The translations under genes and the position numbers were made by a program. From assembly GCA_033763775.1 (NCBI GenBank), contig JANRJW010000012.1:179867-243866 (forward strand): a stretch of 64,000 nucleotides of DNA. The letters run 5' to 3'. Below, in pieces: positions 58,183-64,000 of this stretch. This DNA is from JAJTHB01 sp033763775. Its GTDB lineage: Bacteria; Pseudomonadota; Alphaproteobacteria; Rickettsiales; SXRF01. How positions within the stretch are numbered: position 1 is the stretch's first letter; the number at the start of each line of letters is the position of its first letter. The notes under the pieces were generated by a model. The model made no database searches and was not told the DNA's origin. It saw nothing but the letters and a program-made list of their open reading frames with translations.

Positions 58183-58905
58183 TCATTCATGCTGGCCATC
58201 GCGATGTTTCCGCAGTTCGTCCAGCCGCTTCAGGCGCTCCTCAATGAAATAAGTCATGTATTTCAAATCCGCTTCGGTGATCTGTTTGGCGTTGTCACGA
58301 ATGGTTTCCATAATCGCCAGCGCATCTTCAAACTCACCGCGCTTCTCACGCACCACCGCCGCCATCTGCTGGGCAAACGCCGGCACATCAGGGTTCACCA
58401 TCGGCTGCGAAACTTTCAGCGCCAGCTCCATATCCTCCAGCTTGTGCTGAGAGAGATAGATAGACTGCATGAGCCACCACCATTTATCCGGCACATCGCG
58501 CGTTGCATGAGCATACAGATAGTCAACGATATAGCGAACATCTACTTTATTCTGGGTCTGGGCAAAATAATAGGTTGCCATGGCAGGCAACATGTCTGAT
58601 TTCGGGTTCAGTTCATCAAGTAGTATCCACCAATGGTAGAGCTTGCGCATGTCATAATGGCGCAGTGAGGTGAAACGGCCATAGGTATCACCTGCATTCT
58701 GAAGATTAAAGGCCAGCACACGGAAAAAAAACTCATTGTCACCAAATGCCAGTGCATGTACTGCGGCACGCCCTGGCACATCCGGCACAATGCCCATCGG
58801 TGGTTTGATGGATTTGGTTTGCACCCAGAACCCAGCCTGCAACACTACAAAAATAAGGAGCAGGCCATACAGACGAAGCCAGCGCTTTGCTGCCTGCGTA
58901 GGCAT
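58183..58905 (-). CDS. Hypothetical membrane-anchored helical-repeat protein
   Basis: 240 aa with one N-terminal membrane segment (WLRLYGLLLIFVVLQAGFWV) and a mostly helical soluble part. Segments such as MATYYFAQTQNKVD and FEDALAIMETIRDNAKQI look like TPR-type helix pairs. It starts 3 bp from the end of the ABC-2 permease gene, so the two are almost certainly co-expressed. A longer frame to 59028 overlaps the permease and is rejected. Confidence 0.6.
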   Translation of the reverse strand: MPTQAAKRWLRLYGLLLIFVVLQAGFWVQTKSIKPPMGIVPDVPGRAAVHALAFGDNEFFFRVLAFNLQNAGDTYGRFTSLRHYDMRKLYHWWILLDELNPKSDMLPAMATYYFAQTQNKVDVRYIVDYLYAHATRDVPDKWWWLMQSIYLSQHKLEDMELALKVSQPMVNPDVPAFAQQMAAVVREKRGEFEDALAIMETIRDNAKQITEADLKYMTYFIEERLKRLDELRKHRDGQHE

Positions 58906-58907
58906 AA

Positions 58908-59666
58908 TTAAAACTGCTTGCGGCGGAAGTCCGCCATCGTTGCCAGCAAAAGCAGTGGCACGAAGATTACGACCTGTGCCATGAAAAGCTGCCATGACTG
59001 ACTGCTGGGTAATCCATAAGAAAGCCACTCGCTCTGCGCAAAGAAGTCCAGTCTCGGTATGATGGTAGAAATAGCAATGAGTGTGTATTTAAAGGCGATA
59101 AACTTAAGCTCGCTGAACATCGGTGATTCTACCGTGAATACAAAAAACGCCATCATACGCGACAGAACATAAAATCCCATGCAGGCCAGCACGGATGTTA
59201 CCGCGCTTCTCAGCGTAAATGCACTAAAGAGCGCAAGCGCCACCACCAGCACCGCCTCCATCAGCAGGCTGACGGACCAGCCGATAAAACCAGGCCAGCT
59301 TATCGGGCCGATGGCTGCCAGAATACCAACTATCGGAACTACCAGCAGCAACGCCACCAGAGAAAAACCAAGCCAATACGCGATCACCAGATTGGCGCGC
59401 GTGATCGGGCGCGAAAGAATGACATCAATTTCTTTGGTATCAAATGCATTGCGGATGTGAAAACAAACAAACACAATCAACCCCACCATCAGCATGAGGC
59501 GGGAGGATCCGGCCGCAAACGTCATGGTCATTTCTTTTTCTTCGATAAAGGCTGTGCTGCCAAGCGTGGCAGAAATAGCAGTAGCAACCAACACCCCTAC
59601 GATCAGACCGATAAACAGCCAGTCACGCAGGGCGGTAATCAAGATATAGCGTATGTTCGTCTTCAT
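58908..59666 (-). CDS. ABC-2-type membrane permease
   Basis: A 252-aa integral membrane protein with six segments and the ABC-2 pattern (an amphipathic start, then DVILSRPITRANLVIAYWLG). No ATPase gene is adjacent, so its partner is encoded elsewhere or it works differently. It lies 8 bp downstream of the secretin gene on the same strand. Confidence 0.75.
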   Translation of the reverse strand: MKTNIRYILITALRDWLFIGLIVGVLVATAISATLGSTAFIEEKEMTMTFAAGSSRLMLMVGLIVFVCFHIRNAFDTKEIDVILSRPITRANLVIAYWLGFSLVALLLVVPIVGILAAIGPISWPGFIGWSVSLLMEAVLVVALALFSAFTLRSAVTSVLACMGFYVLSRMMAFFVFTVESPMFSELKFIAFKYTLIAISTIIPRLDFFAQSEWLSYGLPSSQSWQLFMAQVVIFVPLLLLATMADFRRKQF

Positions 59667-59674
59667 GGCGACTA

Positions 59675-61588
59675 TTATGGCTCAGGAAAGATAATCGGAC
59701 GAGGATCCTGCATAAATTTTTCGTACACATTTTTATCTGCCGCATCCATGTAACCCTGCGAATCGACAATGGTTGCACGTATTAAAATCACCAGCTCTTT
59801 CTTCTGGTTATTCTTATCCACTGCTTTAAAGAAATTACCAAAATATGGCACCTCAGAAAGCCCGGGCATGCCTGTGTCGGTATTGGCCACCCTATCTTCA
59901 AGAAGGCCACCAATCACCATCACCTGACCGCTTCTGATTTTCATGCTGGAATCAAGTTCCCGTGTTTCCACCTGCGGATATGTACTTTGAATCGATAGCA
60001 GTGTATTAATGACCTGACTTGAAATGCCAGCCTGCGACAAAGCACTGGCTTTACAAAGCTCAAAACCTGGATCGCTCACAGTTTTGACCAGACGAGTCAA
60101 GGTAGGGCGAATACCAAGCGTCACTTCCTGTGTTTCTTTGTTAATGGAAGGATTGATTGTCAATATAATGCCAAGAGGCTGCTCTCTTTTCTCAGTCGTC
60201 ACTTCAACTTTGGCAGGAGTTCCAACACTGCCACCAACCACAGCTGGTGTAGCATCGGTCACTTCGCACTCAACATCGAAATAAATCAGATTCTCGACAA
60301 ACGACAATAGCGCCTGCTGATTATTCATCGCGCTGATACGCGGGCTGGAAAGTGCGCGCGTGGTACCAAACTGATCAAGCAAGCTGACCGCCGCATCCAG
60401 ATCCATCCCGCCCAGAAAGTCATTTTTTATAACGCCGACCGTGGCCGACCCCAGTGTCGTGCTGGGCGAGCTGACATCAGAAAAATCAGCACTGAAGCTG
60501 AACGCCCTTGAGCTTAATTTACGCCAGTTAATACCGGTCTGGTAGCGCTCATTGAGCGACACCTCGACTATTTTCGCCTCAATCAACACCTGCGACGAAA
60601 CATTTCGGTCCACCGCCTGAATAAATTGTCGAATAATATCGTGCTGACGATCCGTGGCGCTAACGGTGAGGGTACCCGCCTGACGATTGATGGTGTAGCC
60701 AGCGCCTTCAAGCGATGTATTGCCCGTTGCAGACGGCATAACCGGTGCTGCAACAACCGGTGCAGGCGCTGCAGGATCAGCCGTAGCCGCTGGTGTTACG
60801 CCCGCCGGAGTTGGCTGCGCGGCAACATCGGTAACCGAGACCATTGATCGTGGCCGGAAGGCGACAATCTGCTTAATACCATCTTCAAACTTTTTCCAGA
60901 ATTCTTCTCGAGAGTTATCTGTGGTGCTGCCTGAGGCGGATGACGTAGCTGCTGAGGAAGTGCCGCCAGACGAACCGCCACTCGAAGAGCCACCACTTCC
61001 ACTGCTGCTCCCACCGCTTGAGACTGGTATCTGGGCTGATGCCGGGCGTTTGTTGAGCATATCGAGCGCATAGGTTTGAATGTAAGGAATATCACGCTCA
61101 ACACGCAGCACGTTATTTTGCACCCGGTAACGCAGCCCTGCGAGATCCGCGATGCGATCTATAACCTCGTTAAACGGGCGATCTTTCGCTCGGAAGATAA
61201 TACCGCCAGTAATTGCCGGATCTACTTCAATATCAACATCTGCCAGACGAGCAAGCTCTACCAGCACGTCTTTCAGAGGCACATCATCTGTCACCGCGAT
61301 GGAGACGAGCTGTGCCTGCGCAATCTTTGGAGGGCGCGGGGCAGCAAGAATTTCCGTAAGCTCCGGAATAGCTGGCTCAAGCACATTCGCATTGATCTTA
61401 GGACTCGGATCAATATAAGCGCTACTGTTATTTAAATCCCTGAAGTCCTGACGATCCAGCCCGAGCTGCTTATCAATCACATCAAGCTTTTTATCGGGAT
61501 CGAGCGTTCTTCCGACATCATTGCCGCTGCAGCTGGCCGCGAATAAGAAACACATGCAAAGTGGCAAATATCGACGAGATGGCTTCAC
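59675..61588 (-). CDS. MshL-like secretin lipoprotein
   Basis: An outer-membrane ring protein for a type IV pilus or type II-like machine. It has a lipobox-like signal ending at C20, an N-terminal STN-type domain (VPLKDVLVELARLADVDIEV), a Ser/Gly-rich linker (about 190-222), and the secretin core with NVSSQVLIEAKIVEVSLNE, GTTRALSSPRISAMNNQQAL and VMVIGGLLEDR. 637 aa. No pilin or ATPase genes are beside it in this window. Confidence 0.87.
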   Translation of the reverse strand: MKPSRRYLPLCMCFLFAASCSGNDVGRTLDPDKKLDVIDKQLGLDRQDFRDLNNSSAYIDPSPKINANVLEPAIPELTEILAAPRPPKIAQAQLVSIAVTDDVPLKDVLVELARLADVDIEVDPAITGGIIFRAKDRPFNEVIDRIADLAGLRYRVQNNVLRVERDIPYIQTYALDMLNKRPASAQIPVSSGGSSSGSGGSSSGGSSGGTSSAATSSASGSTTDNSREEFWKKFEDGIKQIVAFRPRSMVSVTDVAAQPTPAGVTPAATADPAAPAPVVAAPVMPSATGNTSLEGAGYTINRQAGTLTVSATDRQHDIIRQFIQAVDRNVSSQVLIEAKIVEVSLNERYQTGINWRKLSSRAFSFSADFSDVSSPSTTLGSATVGVIKNDFLGGMDLDAAVSLLDQFGTTRALSSPRISAMNNQQALLSFVENLIYFDVECEVTDATPAVVGGSVGTPAKVEVTTEKREQPLGIILTINPSINKETQEVTLGIRPTLTRLVKTVSDPGFELCKASALSQAGISSQVINTLLSIQSTYPQVETRELDSSMKIRSGQVMVIGGLLEDRVANTDTGMPGLSEVPYFGNFFKAVDKNNQKKELVILIRATIVDSQGYMDAADKNVYEKFMQDPRPIIFPEP

Positions 61589-61689
61589 TTCTGAACCTTT
61601 GCAATGATTTACATCATGTAATCATGGTTACACAATAATACTACTACATATAGTGGAGAAAGATTGCAACCCACTTCGTCACGCCAACA

Positions 61690-62226
61690 TTAAATTCGCG
61701 TCGAAAGCCAGATAGCTATTTTGGTTTGGCACTTGATAACTGCGCGCAAAACTGAGTACAGAGGCGCCGCTTCTGCGCCAAGATTCAATGCCGTATCGTG
61801 GTGCTCTTTTTCATCAGCACGAAATTTAGTGATGGCGGCTTTGAGCTCGTGCTCATCATCATCAGCAAGGGCTTTTTCCTGCTCGGCATAGTGTTCGTCG
61901 ATGACCGACTCCACCGCCACCGTGCACGCCATCGCTGCTTTTTCGCCCATCAACGCTGTCGCTGCGCCCATCGCAAAACCACCAACATGCCACAGCGGCG
62001 AAAGCACCGTCGGACGCACGCGCCGCTGAGTCATCATGCGCGAAAATATATCAAGATGCTCCTGCTCCTGCTCGGCCATGTGCCTGAGTGTGGGCGCAGA
62101 CTCGCTTTTGCCCAGCACGGCCAGCTGGCCGGCATAAATACGCTGCGCGCCATATTCTCCGGCATGATTCACGCGAATCATACGCTCAATTTTCTGGGCT
62201 GGGGTCAGATCGCCGGGCAGTGTCAT
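61690..62226 (-). CDS. coq7: Demethoxyubiquinone hydroxylase (Coq7/UbiF-type)
   Basis: A di-iron monooxygenase in ubiquinone synthesis. Iron ligands are in NHAGEYGAQRIYAG, EQEQEHLD, ESVIDEHYAEQ and DEKEHHDTA. The start MTLPGDLTPAQKI at 62226 overlaps the dsbB stop by 4 bp; the longer frame upstream lies in dsbB. 178 aa. Complements ubiA in the same window. Confidence 0.94.
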   Translation of the reverse strand: MTLPGDLTPAQKIERMIRVNHAGEYGAQRIYAGQLAVLGKSESAPTLRHMAEQEQEHLDIFSRMMTQRRVRPTVLSPLWHVGGFAMGAATALMGEKAAMACTVAVESVIDEHYAEQEKALADDDEHELKAAITKFRADEKEHHDTALNLGAEAAPLYSVLRAVIKCQTKIAIWLSTRI

Positions 62227-62723
62227 GCTGTTTTCCTCATGAGCCACACCGTTCCTAGTGCCGCAGCAAAAGCCAGCATGGCATTCCACGCCGCCATGGA
62301 CAGCCCTAAAATATACGCCATCGCCTGGGCGCACGACACCAGCGGCGCGTTCATGATCTGCGCGCGCATTTCTTCAAGCGTCAGATTGCTGCTATCGCCA
62401 CCGGAACAGGCAGAAGGCCCCTGAAACCAGCCATATTCCACGCCGGTGTGATAAAACGCAATGCCAGACGTGGCCATAAACATCAGCACCACCAGCGTCA
62501 GCAGCGCCGCAATCAATCTCGGCGAGCGCGCAAAGAGGCTGCCATACAGCCCCACCAGAATAATCACCACATAAGGGTAGCGCTGATAAAGACACAGCTC
62601 GCAGGGATACAGATCAAAGCCATACTGGCCAACCAACGCCGCGCCGAGCACAAGCGTGGAAAATTGCGCGGTCGCCAGCAGCAGCGAACGCCGTGTTGTG
62701 GGCAAAACCTTAGAAAGAAACAT
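62223..62723 (-). CDS. dsbB: Disulfide bond formation protein DsbB
   Basis: An inner-membrane quinone reductase that reoxidises DsbA. Four membrane helices; the first redox pair is C41 and C44 in YPCELCLYQRYP, the second pair is in SACSGG and VSCAQ. The start at 62723 is used. 166 aa. Using ubiquinone as acceptor would link it functionally to coq7. Confidence 0.92.
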   Translation of the reverse strand: MFLSKVLPTTRRSLLLATAQFSTLVLGAALVGQYGFDLYPCELCLYQRYPYVVIILVGLYGSLFARSPRLIAALLTLVVLMFMATSGIAFYHTGVEYGWFQGPSACSGGDSSNLTLEEMRAQIMNAPLVSCAQAMAYILGLSMAAWNAMLAFAAALGTVWLMRKTA

Positions 62724-62824
62724 AATCCCAGCATAAAATCTCCGCTGGCAAAAGGCAAGTATTGACCCTCCAAGCAAGATGCTTTAACTACGCAGCAATA
62801 AAAAATCATGCAGTCACGTTACAG

Positions 62825-62943
62825 ATTTTCGCTAGGATAAGACAGATGCGAACTATTGCGAGAACCGCAGCGCAGCGTACATATTAGTACGTGAGCAGCG
62901 GAAGCGCAGCAATAGAAGCTAGCTGGCCATCCTAGCAGAAAAT
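62825..62943. repeat. About 120-bp hairpin repeat, copy 4
   Basis: The left end ATTTTCGCTAGGAT pairs with the right end ATCCTAGCAGAAAAT; the core GCAGCGTACATATTAGTACG and GAGCAGCGGAAGCGCA matches copy 3. It lies between dsbB and the tRNA-Leu fragment. Confidence 0.85.
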
Positions 62944-62953
62944 ATGCATCTAG

Positions 62954-62999
62954 GCCCCGGTGGTGGAATTGGTAGACGCGCTAGACTCAAAATCTATTG
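62954..62999 (+). pseudogene. tRNA-Leu 5' fragment
   Basis: It shares the 5' acceptor, D-arm and anticodon loop (GGTGGAATTGGTAGACGCGC, then ACTCAAAAT) with the intact tRNA-Leu 180 bp downstream, but has no variable or T-arm and no 3' acceptor. Confidence 0.85.
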
Positions 63000-63133
63000 A
63001 GTATGTCACGTAAGGCACGAAAAGAAGGACGAAAAAATAGCTAGAATACAGGTGATTATAAAGATTGCCTGAGTTTTAGAAAAACGCTAAAAAACAGCTC
63101 AGTCGGCACATAGTCGGCACGGGCTTAAAATAC

Positions 63134-63218
63134 GCCCCTGTGGTGGAATTGGTAGACGCGCCGCACTCAAAATGCGGTATCTTCGGATGTGCCCGTTCGA
63201 GTCGGGCCAGGGGCACCA
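63134..63218 (+). tRNA. tRNA-Leu (anticodon CAA)
   Basis: GCCCCTG pairs with CAGGGGC; the anticodon stem is CCGCA-CTCAAAA-TGCGG (CAA), with a long variable arm and T-arm CCCGTTCGAGTCGGG; CCA is encoded. Confidence 0.97.
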
Positions 63219-63240
63219 CCTCACTATTATTGCGGCATGT

Positions 63241-63612
63241 ATGAGCAAGGCAGAAAACGACCATCACTCTATCCAATCTGCTTTAGCAAAAGCCTTGGCT
63301 GTTACATGCGTCAGAAATACGTTTCTCGAAGAACTGCACGCAGGCAAAACACCGCGCACTCAGGCAGGTAATTTTTCTGATGTGAAAGTGATTACACCTT
63401 CAGGAGAAATTGCGTGGAATGATTTGTCGCGTATCAGCAACGATGAAATGCAACGCCTCATGAAAGAGGTGGTGAATAAACTGTTCACTGCTTTGGTTAG
63501 GCTTGATGATCCAGAATTTCTGAAGTCCCTTGATGCCCTATCCGAGCAATATATTGCCAACTGGGATGAGCCAGATTTTCTGCCCAACTTTATTACAGGC
63601 ACAAAGAAATAA
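63241..63612 (+). CDS. Hypothetical 123-aa protein after tRNA-Leu
   Basis: Not recognised. Soluble and helical, with LAKALAVTCVRNTFLEELHAG near the start and DEMQRLMKEVVNKLFTALVRL in the middle. The ATG at 63241 is used because earlier in-frame starts lie within the tRNA gene. It converges on the XRE gene; such small proteins often accompany phage-like regulators near tRNA genes. Confidence 0.55.
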   Translation: MSKAENDHHSIQSALAKALAVTCVRNTFLEELHAGKTPRTQAGNFSDVKVITPSGEIAWNDLSRISNDEMQRLMKEVVNKLFTALVRLDDPEFLKSLDALSEQYIANWDEPDFLPNFITGTKK

Positions 63613-63627
63613 TCGTCTTCCCGATTC

Positions 63628-64000
63628 TCACGCGGATTTTTTAGTATTATACGAGACGATCTTCAGAAAATCGACGACCGCCTTGCGCATGTCGGCATTC
63701 GGCAATGACTCAATCGCCTTGTTGAGTGCCTTCTTATCGTAGGTGGTTTCGTGTTCAAACGGTGTGGCTGGCGGCTCATGCAGCCCGCCACTACCTGACT
63801 TGGCTGATACACCCTCCAGCAAACTGCCAGCGGTGACACCGAGTGCTTCAGCAATTTGCACCAACCGCGCGCAGCTGATGCTGTTCTCGCCCTTTTCGTA
63901 TTTCTGAATCTGCTGATGCGATAGCGTATCGCGCAGCGCCTTGCCCAGTTCTTCTTGGGTCAAGCCGAGCTCATTGCGGCGTTCACGGATTCTTATGCCG
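63628..64000 (-). CDS. XRE-family regulator, 5' end outside window
   Basis: The open frame continues past base 64000 and reads GIRIRERRNELGLTQEELGK, the normal start of an XRE helix-turn-helix, followed by LSHQQIQKYEKGENSISCARL and ALGVTAGSLLEG. So the first codons are beyond the window. The C-terminal part (about 50 residues) has a DMRKAVVDFLKIV helix. Common in alphaproteobacteria and phages; target unknown. Confidence 0.9.
   Translation of the reverse strand, partial: GIRIRERRNELGLTQEELGKALRDTLSHQQIQKYEKGENSISCARLVQIAEALGVTAGSLLEGVSAKSGSGGLHEPPATPFEHETTYDKKALNKAIESLPNADMRKAVVDFLKIVSYNTKKSA

Noticed and set aside
63000..63133. 3' end of an integrase gene between the two tRNA-Leu sequences
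   Set aside because: Stops in all useful frames and no integrase motif; only a short direct repeat of GTCGGCAC is present.

Overview
The window looks like a chromosomal segment from a free-living or facultative, aerobic alphaproteobacterium of moderate GC content. The evidence is gene order and content: pth followed by ychF, the block rpmH-rnpA-yidD-yidC-engB-argB, zapA-6S RNA-formyl-THF cyclo-ligase, an AatA-type aminotransferase, a thrC-M16 peptidase pair, ubiquinone genes (ubiA, coq7), SURF1 and an intracellular PHB depolymerase. The species cannot be named from the sequence alone. Two near-consensus parS sites and the rpmH block suggest the region lies in the origin-proximal part of the chromosome, but no DnaA-box cluster was seen.

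Layout. 1-11 kb: translation and redox housekeeping (partial pth, ychF, a double FKBP-like protein, aatA, a LysR regulator, trxB, a tandem DUF305 protein, surf1, thrC, M16 peptidase). 11-19 kb: a Fur-box-preceded FecA-like receptor, gshA, rsmE, ubiA, an EAL phosphodiesterase and a hypothetical membrane protein. 19-23 kb: tRNA-Thr, a parS pair, and a peroxide-defence cluster (oxyR divergent from dps-ahpC-ahpD, with a consensus OxyR box), then a brnTA toxin-antitoxin pair. 23-31 kb: a second EAL protein, an ABC exporter, cyaY, phaZ and two tandem paralogous membrane proteins. 31-36 kb: carA - four-helix-bundle gene - carB, then greA. 36-49 kb: an unusual HTH-repeat protein, panB, a histidine kinase, the rpmH operon, yaaA, a YmdB-like phosphoesterase, 6S RNA, zapA and a large hypothetical protein. 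49-55 kb: a hydrolase, polA, a nitronate monooxygenase and a small toxin-antitoxin islet flanked by a duplicated gene end. 55-64 kb: an FAD protein, an AraC regulator with a membrane domain, an ABC-2 permease next to an MshL-like secretin, coq7-dsbB, a broken and an intact tRNA-Leu, and a partial XRE regulator at the window edge.

The most unusual feature is the repeat landscape. (1) Arms built of degenerate 7-bp tandem units occur in inverted pairs. One pair encloses a complete four-helix-bundle (23S rRNA intervening-sequence family) gene between carA and carB. Other pairs sit in frame inside carA, carB and polA, and one pair supplies the N-termini of two divergent proteins. (2) Other hairpin repeats are also inserted in frame in carB and polA. 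(3) A separate family of about 120-bp hairpins has four intergenic copies whose outermost stem bases differ between copies yet still pair. The proposal that the four-helix-bundle protein and the 7-bp-unit arms form one mobile or RNA-processing system is inference; the arrangement itself is visible in the sequence.
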